Source: CAYRXE01 sp964428205 (GTDB taxonomy: Bacteria; Patescibacteriota; Gracilibacteria; Peribacterales; Peribacteraceae). From it: DNA of 64,000 nt. The notes beneath the pieces were generated by a model. That model was not told the DNA's origin and did not search any database. It saw nothing but the letters and a program-made list of their open reading frames with translations. The stretch is from positions 18,711 through 82,710 of the forward strand of contig CAYRXE010000001.1 of NCBI GenBank assembly GCA_964428205.1. Reading direction: 5' to 3'. This document shows, piece by piece, positions 9,269 through 18,682 of this stretch. Position 1 is the stretch's first letter. Each line of letters begins with the position of its first letter. Position numbers and translations under genes: made by a program.

Positions 9269-10306
9269 TTACCCGATGTTCACCCAATCCCCTGTTTGGC
9301 TCGATTTCACGGCTGCCTCGTAGATCAAATCTGACCGTAGCCCCTGCGTAAAGGAGGGCTCAAAGGGTGTCTTGTTTTCGATAGCCCTGATGAGGCGAGT
9401 GGCGAAGACCCGGAACGGACGAACGCGTGCGTCGCCGGTGTCTTTGGGTTCGTCATTGAGGAGAACTTTGTCGTTGAGTGATACCTGGATCCCACGTGCG
9501 TAATCCTGCGAGAGACTTTTGAGTGTCAGCACTCCCCTATCTCCTGTGATCGTGATGGAGAGACCCGTGCCTTCTGCTTCGACGTTACACACGTTGATGG
9601 TCACAGGTGTGCCTGCATCACTTTGAAGATCGATAGATACCGTGTCCTCTGCCGTGACAGCCTTGGTACCCGAATCACTGGGGCGCTCGGTGATCTTGGT
9701 ATGCAGATGGCCTTTGAGTTTTTGCATTGGTCCACAGAGCCACTCCGCAGCATCAAAGAGATGTACGCCGAGCGCCCCCATCACACCTCCTCCTAGATTT
9801 TTGTCGCACTGCCACCTCCATGGGCGCGCGTGATCTGCCCAGGTTCCCACCATCCATTCAAACGTCGCACTTTGCAGGTTACCAATAGAAAGAAGTTCAC
9901 TATGCAAAAGTTGCAGAGTGGGGAGTTCGCGGAATTCAAAGTCTACCGCATGACGTACATCTGCGACTTGCGCTGCATCAAGAAGTTCCTTCGCTTGAGC
10001 ACCATGAAATGTGAAAGGCTTTTCGCAGAGCACGTGCTTCCCTGCCTTGATGGCAGCGAGTGTGAGTCGGTGGTGATCTAACGGAGGCGTCGCAATACTC
10101 ACGAGTTGCACGCTTGGATGAGCGATGAGCTCCTCTGCACTCTGGAATGCTTGTGGCAGATGATGCTGCTCTGCGAGAGCCGCAGAACGACCTGGATCTT
10201 TGGATGCAATGCCAATGACCTGAGCGCCTGGAACCTGCAAAAACCCCGGGAGCTGCACCAATGCTCCAAAGCCTGTGCCAATGATGCCGACTCCAATAGA
10301 ACTCAT
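9269..10306 (-). CDS. Gfo/Idh/MocA-family oxidoreductase
   Basis: A 345-residue NAD(P)-dependent oxidoreductase. The N-terminal Rossmann motif is GIIGTGFGA. The family hallmark EKP follows as LCEKPF near residue 95, and the downstream GGGxMxxLGxHxxD-type motif appears as GGGVMGALGVHLFD. It heads a minus-strand trio with the SDR and the C-methyltransferase. In glycan loci such enzymes oxidise or reduce a sugar ring carbon, often before amination. The start at MSSIGV is supported by the Rossmann position and by TACTAT 6 bases upstream. Confidence 0.9.
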   Translation of the reverse strand: MSSIGVGIIGTGFGALVQLPGFLQVPGAQVIGIASKDPGRSAALAEQHHLPQAFQSAEELIAHPSVQLVSIATPPLDHHRLTLAAIKAGKHVLCEKPFTFHGAQAKELLDAAQVADVRHAVDFEFRELPTLQLLHSELLSIGNLQSATFEWMVGTWADHARPWRWQCDKNLGGGVMGALGVHLFDAAEWLCGPMQKLKGHLHTKITERPSDSGTKAVTAEDTVSIDLQSDAGTPVTINVCNVEAEGTGLSITITGDRGVLTLKSLSQDYARGIQVSLNDKVLLNDEPKDTGDARVRPFRVFATRLIRAIENKTPFEPSFTQGLRSDLIYEAAVKSSQTGDWVNIG

Positions 10307-10312
10307 AAAAGT

Positions 10313-10318
10313 ATAGTA
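10313..10318 (-). promoter_or_regulatory. -10-like hexamer for the Gfo/Idh gene
   Basis: TACTAT ends 6 bases before the ATG at 10306. The complementary strand reads TATAGT at 10312-10317, facing the divergent GT2 gene, so the two -10 boxes may overlap. Confidence 0.4.
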
Positions 10319-10335
10319 CACTGTCGTCCATCCGC

Positions 10336-11052
10336 ATGAACCAGCTCGTCTCCATTGTCGCACCCGTATACAACGAAGCCGCAAACATCGCGCAGTTTGT
10401 GCGTGGCATAGAGGCAAATATCAAAGAACCACACGAGACGCTGATTATTTACGATTTTCCGGAGGACAATACGATCCCGGTGATCCACAGCATGGGTGAC
10501 GAGGCAAAGAACGTGCGCTTGGTGCACAACACTCTTGGAAAAGGAGTGCTCAACGCCATCAAGGCTGGCTTCGCTGCAAGCAAAGGAGATGTGATTGTGT
10601 TCATGGCTGCAGACTGCGCCGATGAACCTGCGGATGTGCCGCCGATGGTGAAGTTGATTCGTGAAGGAGCTGATGTTGTTGCCGGTTCTCGCTACATGCC
10701 GGGTGGAAAGCAGCATGGTAAAAAGTTTTTTAAGCAGTTCCTCTCTCGCTACGCCGGACTCACGCTCCACCACTTCGCAGGTCTGCCAACCCATGATGCA
10801 ACGAATAACTTCCGCGCCTACAGTCGCCGCGTCACAGAGTTACCTATCGAGACCACAGCCAGCTTTGCCCTGGGCATTGAGCTTGTGGTGAAAGCACATG
10901 CAAAAGGTTGGGTGATCAAGGAGATCCCCAGCACCTGGAAAGATCGCGTTGGGGGCGAATCGCGCTTTAGGCTGTTTGCGTGGCTTCCGGAGTACTTAAA
11001 GTGGTATTTCATGGCCTACAGGTACGCGTGGTTTCATAAGAAGGTGGATTGA
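10336..11052 (+). CDS. Glycosyltransferase family 2 (DPM1-like)
   Basis: A 238-residue soluble GT-A protein starting MNQLVSIVAPVYNEAANI. The length and folds resemble dolichol/polyprenyl-phosphate mannosyltransferases. The metal-binding acidic motif appears as ADCADEP near residue 100, followed by VAGSRY. It lacks a C-terminal membrane domain. It lies divergent from the Gfo/Idh gene with only 29 bases between starts, and 66 bases upstream of wecC. A role in making a polyprenyl-phosphate sugar donor is inference. Confidence 0.9.
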   Translation: MNQLVSIVAPVYNEAANIAQFVRGIEANIKEPHETLIIYDFPEDNTIPVIHSMGDEAKNVRLVHNTLGKGVLNAIKAGFAASKGDVIVFMAADCADEPADVPPMVKLIREGADVVAGSRYMPGGKQHGKKFFKQFLSRYAGLTLHHFAGLPTHDATNNFRAYSRRVTELPIETTASFALGIELVVKAHAKGWVIKEIPSTWKDRVGGESRFRLFAWLPEYLKWYFMAYRYAWFHKKVD

Positions 11053-11118
11053 CGCTCACCCCGTTTCACTCGAAAATGCAGCCGTGATCCCCCGGTGGGA
11101 TTTTTCTTCAAAACCCTC

Positions 11119-12312
11119 ATGTCTTCCCTTACGCCAAAAACAGTAACGATCGTCGGTGGCTGCGGCCACGTCGGCCTGCCCCTTGGTATGGCCTTCGCAC
11201 AGAAGGGATACACCGTGTACCTGCTCGACATCAGTGCCGATGCGGTGAAGCGTGTGAACGAAGGAACCATGCCATTCATGGAAGATGATGCCGATGCCCT
11301 GCTCCCCGAGATGATCAAGAGTGGCAAGCTCAAGGCCACGACGGACTCTGCGGTACTCAAGGAGACCGAGAACGTGATTGTGACAATTGGTACGCCGGTG
11401 GATGAGTACTTGGATCCCTCCGTGCGCACGTTCGACCAGGCACTCCACACGATTGTGGAACAGATGGTCTCGGGTCAGCTCTTGGTGCTCCGCAGTACGG
11501 TGTTCCCCGGAGTGACCGAACGCTTGGGTGAACAGATGAAGGCGATGGGTCGCAGCGATATTGATTTGGCTTACTGCCCAGAGCGCATTGTGCAGGGTAA
11601 GTCCTTGCAGGAATTGGCCCAGCTTCCGCAGCTCATTGGTGGATTTACCGAGAGTGGCGCTAAGCGTGCAGCTGCGCTCTTCCAAGCGCTCGCTCCTATT
11701 TCGATCTTCCTTAAGCCCATCGAAGCAGAACTCGCCAAGCTCTACGCCAACGCCTGGCGCTACATCAACTTCGCAATCAGTAACCAATTCTGGGTCATCG
11801 CACAGCAGTTCGGAGCTGATTTCCAAAAGGTCCACAGCGCACTCTTGCAGGATTACCCCCGCATGAAGTCTTTCGCACGCGCAGGCTTTGCTGCCGGTCC
11901 TTGTCTTTTGAAAGACACGATGCAGCTCGGTGCTTTTAACCACGGCTCCTTCGTGCTTGGTCAGGCAGCCATGATGATCAACGAAGGTCTGCCATACATC
12001 TTTGTACAGCAAGTAAAAGAGACGCACGATCTTAAAAAAATGACGGTGGGCTTGCTCGGTATGGCCTTTAAGCCAGAGAGCGATGACATCCGCAGTTCCC
12101 TCTCCTACAAGCTCCAGAAGATCCTCGTACTCGAATCAAAGAAAGTTCTGTGTGCAGATCCCTATGTGAAAGATCCGCAGTTGGTGCCTGAAGAAGAAGT
12201 GCTCGCCAATGCAGACATCATCGTGATTGGCACGCCACACGAGCGCTATAAGACGATGCAGTTTAAGCAGCCTGTCGTGGACATCACCGGAGTGATTAAG
12301 CCCACGAAATAA
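11119..12312 (+). CDS. wecC: UDP-N-acetyl-D-mannosamine dehydrogenase
   Basis: A 397-residue nucleotide-sugar dehydrogenase. It has the N-terminal NAD motif VGGCGHVGLPLG (residues 12-23), the central helix with ELAKLYANAWRYINFA, and the catalytic Cys in AGPCLLKD near residue 260, as in WecC-type enzymes. The C-terminal UDP-binding domain starts at GMAFKPESDDIRSS. The reaction is the double oxidation of UDP-ManNAc to UDP-ManNAcA, the substrate supplied by the WecB homologue at 18683. A GTG start at 11095 would add eight residues. A UDP-glucose or UDP-GlcNAc substrate is possible. Confidence 0.88.
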   Translation: MSSLTPKTVTIVGGCGHVGLPLGMAFAQKGYTVYLLDISADAVKRVNEGTMPFMEDDADALLPEMIKSGKLKATTDSAVLKETENVIVTIGTPVDEYLDPSVRTFDQALHTIVEQMVSGQLLVLRSTVFPGVTERLGEQMKAMGRSDIDLAYCPERIVQGKSLQELAQLPQLIGGFTESGAKRAAALFQALAPISIFLKPIEAELAKLYANAWRYINFAISNQFWVIAQQFGADFQKVHSALLQDYPRMKSFARAGFAAGPCLLKDTMQLGAFNHGSFVLGQAAMMINEGLPYIFVQQVKETHDLKKMTVGLLGMAFKPESDDIRSSLSYKLQKILVLESKKVLCADPYVKDPQLVPEEEVLANADIIVIGTPHERYKTMQFKQPVVDITGVIKPTK

Positions 12313-13908
12313 CTACCACACGAGCTTGTAAAGGCGCGTCATCTCCATGTACTTCGAAGCTTCTTTCTGGAGCACCAGGTTCTTCGCCATCTTCGTGTAG
12401 ATGTACTGGTAGAGCTTGTCTGGGCGCTGTTCTATACCGGGGATAAACAGATACTCTACTTTCTTATCCTTCAGGTACTGCGCGAGCGTGCCGTTATTGA
12501 GCGCTTCGTTTGCGAGAGGATCTATGTTGCCCGCAATGTCCTGCAAACGAACATCCGTAAAGAGTGAAATGCGGCCATAGTCTCTTGCGCCCACAATGGT
12601 CCCCGGCGGGAGATTCGTTTTAACCCAGTCGATGGCGTGCCAAAACTTCTCACTCTCCACAGGATCAGGATTACTGAAGAAGCCCATGTACCTTGCCCAC
12701 GGGAAACGCGTGGTCATTTGGTAGTACTTGTATCCCGAAAGCACGATGAGACAAATGGCGAGGAACACCACAGCCGTGCGCTTGAGCTTATCGACCGGAA
12801 TCTGCCACAAGAGATACGCGACGAAGATAAAGAGGATGTGAGTGGCTGGGTTGATATAGCGAAGGCCATGCAGGTTTGCGAAGTACCACTGGTACCCCAC
12901 GAGCAGGGCAAAGAACGTACCGAAGTACAGGAAGGAGATGACCCCGAGCGTGCGAAGCTCTTTCTTGAGTGTTCCATACACGAGCGCTGCGAGCATAAAG
13001 AACGAACTTCCTGTCGCGATGGTGAAGAGTTCTTCGAGCTGGAAGACATTCCATCCGGAGATCTTGAGGTAGCGATAGAGATCGAATTGAGCGAAGTCGA
13101 ACTGATGCCACGCGAGTGAGAGTTCGCGGCGGCCAACCTGGTTACCCGGGAAGGGTGAACCTGTTTGCACGAGCTGCCACGTCATAAAGGCTGCGAAGCA
13201 CACACCCCAGAGGAGCAGCATGCCAAGAAGCAGCTTTCCTTGTTCTTTACGCTCCGTGCCCTGTGCCTTCCACCAACTGTAGGCCTGCACACAGAAGAGT
13301 GCGAAGAGCACAAAGATTCCATCGCCACGTGTGAGACACGTCAGGCCAAGCATCAATCCAATCACGGTTCCCCACGCAAAGTTTGACCAGTTCGCAGGAC
13401 GACCAACGCCAAGGTAGGTGCCAATACTCAGCAACACAAAGAGTGTGAAGAGCACCGTATCCATACCGTTCATGCCGTTGAGGAAGGCATTCCCCGTAAA
13501 GGTAGCGAGGATGAACGCCGTCCATGCCACGCGCTTATCTTGTGTGAGCTTTTGTGCGATGTAGAAGACGGCCACTGCACACAATGCGCCAATGACAGAC
13601 GTCATGATCAACGTGGCACGAATAGCCATGTCGGCTCCAAAGAGCATGTGATTGAGCGAGCTTAGGTAGATCCACAAAAACGGCGCACCGGTCGTGGAGT
13701 GCACACCATCGAGCGTAAAGCCGAGTCCCATCGCAATGTTCTTTGCGACGCGCATTTCGATGAAGCTGTCATCAATCAACCAACTCGTGCTCGCAAGTCC
13801 GCGCATAGGGACGAGCAAGACGTAGCAGGCTTTTAAGAAGACGACTGTCGCCGAGGTAAACCAGACATACCACAAAGACAGAGAGGGCTTAGATTCAAGA
13901 GTAGGCAT
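12313..13908 (-). CDS. Multi-pass membrane protein, GT-C/ArnT-like glycosyltransferase
   Basis: A 531-residue protein with about ten hydrophobic segments and an acidic residue pair early in the first outer loop (WLIDDSFIEMRVAKNI), as in GT-C enzymes that use lipid-linked sugar donors. A soluble C-terminal part follows the last membrane segment. The family works at the outer face of the membrane, moving sugars from polyprenyl phosphate to lipid or protein. It is the last gene of a nine-gene minus-strand run. Start at MPTLES is favoured by TATACT 6 bases upstream. A GTG 13 codons earlier abuts the previous stop. Confidence 0.8.
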   Translation of the reverse strand: MPTLESKPSLSLWYVWFTSATVVFLKACYVLLVPMRGLASTSWLIDDSFIEMRVAKNIAMGLGFTLDGVHSTTGAPFLWIYLSSLNHMLFGADMAIRATLIMTSVIGALCAVAVFYIAQKLTQDKRVAWTAFILATFTGNAFLNGMNGMDTVLFTLFVLLSIGTYLGVGRPANWSNFAWGTVIGLMLGLTCLTRGDGIFVLFALFCVQAYSWWKAQGTERKEQGKLLLGMLLLWGVCFAAFMTWQLVQTGSPFPGNQVGRRELSLAWHQFDFAQFDLYRYLKISGWNVFQLEELFTIATGSSFFMLAALVYGTLKKELRTLGVISFLYFGTFFALLVGYQWYFANLHGLRYINPATHILFIFVAYLLWQIPVDKLKRTAVVFLAICLIVLSGYKYYQMTTRFPWARYMGFFSNPDPVESEKFWHAIDWVKTNLPPGTIVGARDYGRISLFTDVRLQDIAGNIDPLANEALNNGTLAQYLKDKKVEYLFIPGIEQRPDKLYQYIYTKMAKNLVLQKEASKYMEMTRLYKLVW

Positions 13909-13914
13909 GCAAAA

Positions 13915-13920
13915 AGTATA
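13915..13920 (-). promoter_or_regulatory. -10-like hexamer for the GT-C gene
   Basis: TATACT ends 6 bases before the ATG at 13908. It lies in the 39-base spacer after the GT4 gene, so this gene may have its own leaderless transcript. Confidence 0.45.
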
Positions 13921-13947
13921 AAGAGGCTTCTTAGGAGTGCAAAGCAC

Positions 13948-15183
13948 TTACTTTTGCTGTTCGTAGTACCGAATGTAGGCCTCTGCCTGATGTGCGACCA
14001 AGAACGCATCCATCGCGCGTGCATGTCCTGCGTCTCCCATGCGTGTGCGCAGATCCCCTTCTCTCAGGAGTCTGGCGAGGTACTGCGGATACTCAAGGCT
14101 ACGTGGATCGCACACAAATCCTGTGACCTCGTGCTGCACAGCCTCTGGTGTGCCACCAAAAATTGTTCCAACGACCGGCTTACGGCACACCATGGCCTCA
14201 AGGTTGGTTGATGGGAAGCAATCCAAACATACCGACGGTGTCGTGACGATCTCGGATGCATAGTACGCAAGACGCATGTCGTCCGGACCCAACCACCCTG
14301 CTGCTCTGCAGAACGTATCGAGTTCGGAATCGGCAATGCCTGCGAACGTCTGTATCACCGACCACATCGTTTTTTCTCCAGCGACGAGTAGGAGTGCATC
14401 GGGGAATTCCTGATGCAGAGACTTCATGGCCTGCAGCACTTGTGTGGATCCTTTGTCGACACTCAGGCGTCCGCCAAAGAGGATCACACGGCGACCTTCG
14501 AGGTTGTGCTTTTTCTTAAATGCTTCGAGTGCTGAGGCTTCGGGTTTCTGCCATTGAGCGAGATCCACACCGTTATGCACAACAAAGACGTTGGGGATGC
14601 CGTTTTGTGCGAGCGCCGTCTGGAGCGCTTTGCTTACCGCAAACACCTGATCGACGTAGGTTTGGAAGATATGGTGGATCCACCAGTTTCGTACCGGGTT
14701 GTATTGGAGCTTCGCTGCCCTCCAGTGTTCGCTCAGAGTCATGCGTGCATCGCGCTTTGGTCCTAGGTATGCAGCGGATACGACGCGCTTGTACGAGAAG
14801 CTTAAGACATCGTGCAACGTGATGAAGACTTTCGCTCCGAGTTTCTTACCAATGCGCAGTACGTCGTAGGTGAGGTACGCATGAATGTTGTGCGCATGCA
14901 CAATGTCGGGTGCGAGCGCACGAAGTTCCTGTGTGAGCATCCACGAGACACTCGGTGAATACAGACAGTGATAGTGACGCAGTGATATGCGATACGACAC
15001 CGGCAGGCTGATGACTCCCGGTAAGCGAATGATCTCTGGGGAACTCTCTCGGCGATGAGACGTGATGACCGTCACGCTGTGGCCCATGGCCGTGTATTGG
15101 CGCGCCAAATTCTCCACAATAGCAGCAACGCTATTGGTACCTCCGGTTGCCACGTAATCATCATTAACCAGAACGATCTTCAT
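13948..15183 (-). CDS. Glycosyltransferase family 4
   Basis: A 411-residue GT-B protein. The N-terminal domain shows the donor/acceptor loop NDDYVATGGTN and the strand ALAPDIVHAHNIHAYL. The C-terminal domain has ILFGGRLSVDKGSTQVL and the signature DCFPSTNLE, where Asp replaces the first Glu of E-x7-E. Start at MKIVLVNDDY matches the family N-terminus, and TACAAT lies 6 bases upstream. It follows a large membrane protein by 17 bases. The Asp substitution is tolerated in some GT4 enzymes. Confidence 0.92.
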   Translation of the reverse strand: MKIVLVNDDYVATGGTNSVAAIVENLARQYTAMGHSVTVITSHRRESSPEIIRLPGVISLPVSYRISLRHYHCLYSPSVSWMLTQELRALAPDIVHAHNIHAYLTYDVLRIGKKLGAKVFITLHDVLSFSYKRVVSAAYLGPKRDARMTLSEHWRAAKLQYNPVRNWWIHHIFQTYVDQVFAVSKALQTALAQNGIPNVFVVHNGVDLAQWQKPEASALEAFKKKHNLEGRRVILFGGRLSVDKGSTQVLQAMKSLHQEFPDALLLVAGEKTMWSVIQTFAGIADSELDTFCRAAGWLGPDDMRLAYYASEIVTTPSVCLDCFPSTNLEAMVCRKPVVGTIFGGTPEAVQHEVTGFVCDPRSLEYPQYLARLLREGDLRTRMGDAGHARAMDAFLVAHQAEAYIRYYEQQK

Positions 15184-15189
15184 AACCCC

Positions 15190-15195
15190 ATTGTA
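15190..15195 (-). promoter_or_regulatory. -10-like hexamer for the GT4 gene
   Basis: TACAAT ends 6 bases before the ATG at 15183 and fills most of the 17-base spacer after the preceding gene. Confidence 0.4.
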
Positions 15196-15200
15196 GCGGG

Positions 15201-16931
15201 TTATGGGTCCATTCGTACGATGCTCCAACGGTCATCGGACCAGACGGTCGTACCCTGTCCCCGTACGGAGCGCAGCTCAGGAGTAAGGTCTTGCTGAGCG
15301 TCAACTACCAAGTACGTGAGAGGATACAGATGAATTTTTTCGGTCAGACTTTTACGAACATACGCTCGGTATTCGGCGAGGTGTTTGGCAACGACGTTAT
15401 CGGGGATTGCTGTGTAATCACCCAAGTACTCGCGGTAGTAAATAGCGTAGATGCGACTACTCAATTCTTTACGGCGTGTCGTCGAAAAATCTTTCGCAGC
15501 TTGTTGAGGGGTCACGCCCTTGAGCCAAAGCTCGAAGAAGTACGCATCGCGAGCCTGGGCATCGGAGACCAAATAGTTATTGGCGTTTGTGGATGTATAG
15601 ACATCGACACTTGTGTAGATAGGAAGGAGATCGAGGAGATCCCACTGCGGTGAATACACCACTTCTCCTGCTTTGCCCTGTTCACGGAAGTAATCGACGA
15701 CTGGCTCGTAACGCTGGAAGCTTGCCCAGAGTGGTGCCATTTCTCGATAGCGCCCTGTCTGCTGCCAAAAGCCCCAAGCAATACACAACACGGCAATGAT
15801 CCAGAACGATGATTTTAAGTTTTTTTGCAGCGAAGGCAGACCAGCGAGGAGCAGGAAGACTACGAGCACCGTAAAGGCACTCGCAAGTGGCTGAATGAAG
15901 TACCAGTGATAGTGATGCGGAACAATGAACTTACCTGTGATCACATGTTGATTGAGTGCGATGATGCCTGCGAGTCCGCAACCAAGAACTACCGGCCAGT
16001 TCTTACCCCACAGAGGGCGATACACGAGCGCGATGATGGGGAAGAAGATTGCCCAAGCACCCATGATGGGCATGTGCGAAGCAATCATGCCAATCCGGCG
16101 CGAGCTATCGACGAAGAGTGGATGATGCGACACGTCGTACATGTGCATCAAATATGGAAGTACCAAGATGGCAAAGACTCCCAAGAGACCTGCAGCACGC
16201 TTGAGGCGTAGTTGGTCTTTGGAAAGGAAGTAGAGTGGTACGAGAAGACCGAGTACCACGACGGCAAACGTCCACGCGTACACATACGACCACACGAGCA
16301 CGAGCAGGGTCGCCATCGCTGCTGCTCCACGCGCATATCCTCCGCGCTGGATGTACAGAGAAAGTAGCCACAGGAAGCCAAAAAACCATGGTCCGGTCCA
16401 AAGCGGATTTACGGGCCTGGAGAAGCGAAGGTAATCAAACACAGGGGCGTCTGGATTGGGCACGCGGAAGACTGAGAGGATCTCCCACGGTGAGCCGAGG
16501 AACTTTCCTGCAAAGAGCAGGACGATGACTGCGAGAAGCGCTGCCCACTTATTGCTGGTGACGGACGAAAAGAATCCGACCATTGTGAATACGAGCGCAA
16601 TAGCACCAAGAACACTAAAGAGCATGAACGCGTAGACAGGATCAATGTGCAGTAACCACGCAGTGCCCGCGATCGCCATCTCGGGAGTAGGAGGCTGCAA
16701 GAATGGCTGATCTTTTGGTGAGCTGTAGAAGGTGTTTCCGGTTTCCCAGAAGCCATCGGCAATCTCGCGCACACGAGCGGCGTAGTGAATCTCCGCATCG
16801 GTCGGCATTATCACAATGCCTGCAAAGTTCGAGCTGGGATCAATGCGCTGCGCTACGTACGGCAACACGGCCGCAGCTGCGAAGAGCAAAGCCACGAGAC
16901 CAGTACTAAGGAGAAAGCGAGTATCACGCAT
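15201..16931 (-). CDS. Large multi-pass membrane protein, GT-C-like
   Basis: A 576-residue protein with an N-terminal hydrophobic helix, then an acidic outer loop (PTDAEIHYAARVREIADGF) and many more membrane segments. A C-terminal soluble region of about 150 residues follows (YREMAPLW onward). The layout resembles GT-C glycosyltransferases or oligosaccharide-transfer enzymes. No family can be named firmly. The start at MRDTRF lies 8 bases inside the upstream methyltransferase gene, so the genes are coupled. Confidence 0.72.
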   Translation of the reverse strand: MRDTRFLLSTGLVALLFAAAAVLPYVAQRIDPSSNFAGIVIMPTDAEIHYAARVREIADGFWETGNTFYSSPKDQPFLQPPTPEMAIAGTAWLLHIDPVYAFMLFSVLGAIALVFTMVGFFSSVTSNKWAALLAVIVLLFAGKFLGSPWEILSVFRVPNPDAPVFDYLRFSRPVNPLWTGPWFFGFLWLLSLYIQRGGYARGAAAMATLLVLVWSYVYAWTFAVVVLGLLVPLYFLSKDQLRLKRAAGLLGVFAILVLPYLMHMYDVSHHPLFVDSSRRIGMIASHMPIMGAWAIFFPIIALVYRPLWGKNWPVVLGCGLAGIIALNQHVITGKFIVPHHYHWYFIQPLASAFTVLVVFLLLAGLPSLQKNLKSSFWIIAVLCIAWGFWQQTGRYREMAPLWASFQRYEPVVDYFREQGKAGEVVYSPQWDLLDLLPIYTSVDVYTSTNANNYLVSDAQARDAYFFELWLKGVTPQQAAKDFSTTRRKELSSRIYAIYYREYLGDYTAIPDNVVAKHLAEYRAYVRKSLTEKIHLYPLTYLVVDAQQDLTPELRSVRGQGTTVWSDDRWSIVRMDP

Positions 16932-17745
16932 GTTTGCGTAGAACAACGTACACGTTAGCGGCGCAGAGTTCTGCACCTGGAATACGCGCAAAGAGGATAT
17001 CGAAGAACTTGAGCCAGAAGAATGCAATGAGGATCATATATTGGATGATCGTCTGGAGCTTACGAGAGCCAAAACACAGAATGGTCGCAATGAACGCACT
17101 CTTGAATGCAAGGAGCGCCGAGAACGGCCCTGCGGTAATCCCCTTCTCTACGATGGTGGTGTTAGGCGCGAGTGACGCGAGACCCTCCCACGTCCAACGT
17201 GAGAAGTCGGATGGCGATGGATGCCATGGGAACACAAATGGAGTCGCAATGTGCAACTGACCACCGGGTTTGAGGATCCTCAAAAATTCCTGCACAGCTT
17301 TGCGTGGGTCATGCACATGCTCGAGCACTTGATCGGTTGTGACGGCGTCGAACGTGCCATCGGCAAATGGAAGTGCCGTCACGTCTGCGAGCACGTCGAC
17401 GGTCGCGAACGGGAAGATGTCGAGATTGATCACGTGCGGAACACGAGGCTCAGCTCCACTCCCTGCATTGAGGACGAGTGATGGGGATGAGAAACGACGA
17501 ATAAACCTGCGTGCCGTGACTCCAGTAAAGAATGAAGGACCAATGAGGAAGACAAGGATTTCGTAGAGCTTTGGCCACTTCTTAAAGAGATTCTTAATGG
17601 CGTTATCCACGTCAGACGCAGCGGCATCGTCGTGCATGGTGGTGGTTTCGTGTGAGCGTGTGTCGAGCACTCCAGATTGCACGCGAGATTGGAACTCGGG
17701 CTTGAGGACAGACTTGAGCCGCTCGACATGTGAGGCATCACCCAT
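16924..17745 (-). CDS. SAM-dependent methyltransferase
   Basis: A 273-residue protein. An N-terminal extension of about 85 residues precedes the SAM motif LVLNAGSGAEPRVP. The later motifs DVLADVTALPFADGTFDAV, DQVLEHVHDP and ILKPGGQLHIATPF fit the Methyltransf_11 group. A hydrophobic C-terminal part (about residues 220-255) may bind the membrane. Its first bases overlap the GT2 gene by 8 and its last overlap the membrane protein by 8, so three genes are tightly linked. It probably modifies a glycan or its lipid carrier. Confidence 0.85.
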   Translation of the reverse strand: MGDASHVERLKSVLKPEFQSRVQSGVLDTRSHETTTMHDDAAASDVDNAIKNLFKKWPKLYEILVFLIGPSFFTGVTARRFIRRFSSPSLVLNAGSGAEPRVPHVINLDIFPFATVDVLADVTALPFADGTFDAVTTDQVLEHVHDPRKAVQEFLRILKPGGQLHIATPFVFPWHPSPSDFSRWTWEGLASLAPNTTIVEKGITAGPFSALLAFKSAFIATILCFGSRKLQTIIQYMILIAFFWLKFFDILFARIPGAELCAANVYVVLRKHA

Positions 17746-18667
17746 GGGAACGCACGCGATAGGGTTTGGTGTCCTGTGACTGGAAGTACGTACGCATGGT
17801 CATTTCGCCAAGAATGCCCATGAGTGCACACTGCACTCCAACAATCACAAACAAAGCTGCGAGAACCGGGAGTGGTGTTTCGATGAGCGTTGGCCCGCCA
17901 ACTTCGCGCACGACAATCGCGGCAATGAGCGTGAGGAAGCCGAGAAGGATGGAGAGCAAACCAATACCACCGAAGAACTGCATGGGGCGTGTGAACGACT
18001 TAAGGGTGAATGCGAGCATGAACATGTCGAGGAATACTCTCCAAATACGACCAAAGCCGTACTTCGATTTGCCGCGCATACGTGGACGGTGCGTGACGGG
18101 AATCTCACAGACACGAGCTCCATATTGAGCGGCATACGCAGGCAGGAACCTGTGCATATCTCCATAGAGATGCAGGTGCTCCACAGCAGAGCGCCTGTAG
18201 GCCTTGAGTGTGCAGCCGTAGTCGTGAATGTCCTGACCGGAGACACGACGGAGCATCCCGTTTGCGAACTTGGAAAAGAATGAACGTACAAAAGGATCTT
18301 TGCGCTGCTTCCTCCACCCCGAGACGATGTCGTAACCCTCGTCGAGTTTGGTAAGAAGTTTGGGAATGTCATGGGGATCGTTCTGGCCATCGGCATCCAT
18401 CGGGATGATCACGTCACCGGTGGCATGATCCATGCCTGCAGCAATCGCTGCGGTCTGACCAAAGTTACGAGCAAGGACCACCACCTTAAGGAAGGAGTAC
18501 TTGGAAGCGAGTGACTGGAGTTCCTGCGTGGTGCCATCGGTACTGCCATCATCCACAGCAATCACCTCGGCTCCACTGAATTGCGTGAGTACTTCTGCGA
18601 GCTCAGCCAAAAGCGGCGCAATGTTCTCGCGCTCGTCTTTCACCGGCAAAATAACCGAAAGCTTCAT
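17738..18667 (-). CDS. GT2 polyprenyl-phosphate glycosyltransferase (ArnC/GtrB-like)
   Basis: A 309-residue protein: an N-terminal GT-A domain (VILPVKDERENI, VIAVDDGSTDGT, PMDADGQNDPHD with the DxD metal site) and two C-terminal membrane helices (about residues 225-290). This is the layout of enzymes making undecaprenyl-phosphate sugars for GT-C transferases, which fits the two GT-C-like genes just downstream. TAGAGT lies 7 bases before the ATG. It overlaps the following methyltransferase by 8 bases. Confidence 0.9.
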   Translation of the reverse strand: MKLSVILPVKDERENIAPLLAELAEVLTQFSGAEVIAVDDGSTDGTTQELQSLASKYSFLKVVVLARNFGQTAAIAAGMDHATGDVIIPMDADGQNDPHDIPKLLTKLDEGYDIVSGWRKQRKDPFVRSFFSKFANGMLRRVSGQDIHDYGCTLKAYRRSAVEHLHLYGDMHRFLPAYAAQYGARVCEIPVTHRPRMRGKSKYGFGRIWRVFLDMFMLAFTLKSFTRPMQFFGGIGLLSILLGFLTLIAAIVVREVGGPTLIETPLPVLAALFVIVGVQCALMGILGEMTMRTYFQSQDTKPYRVRSHG

Positions 18668-18682
18668 TGCCGATACTCTACG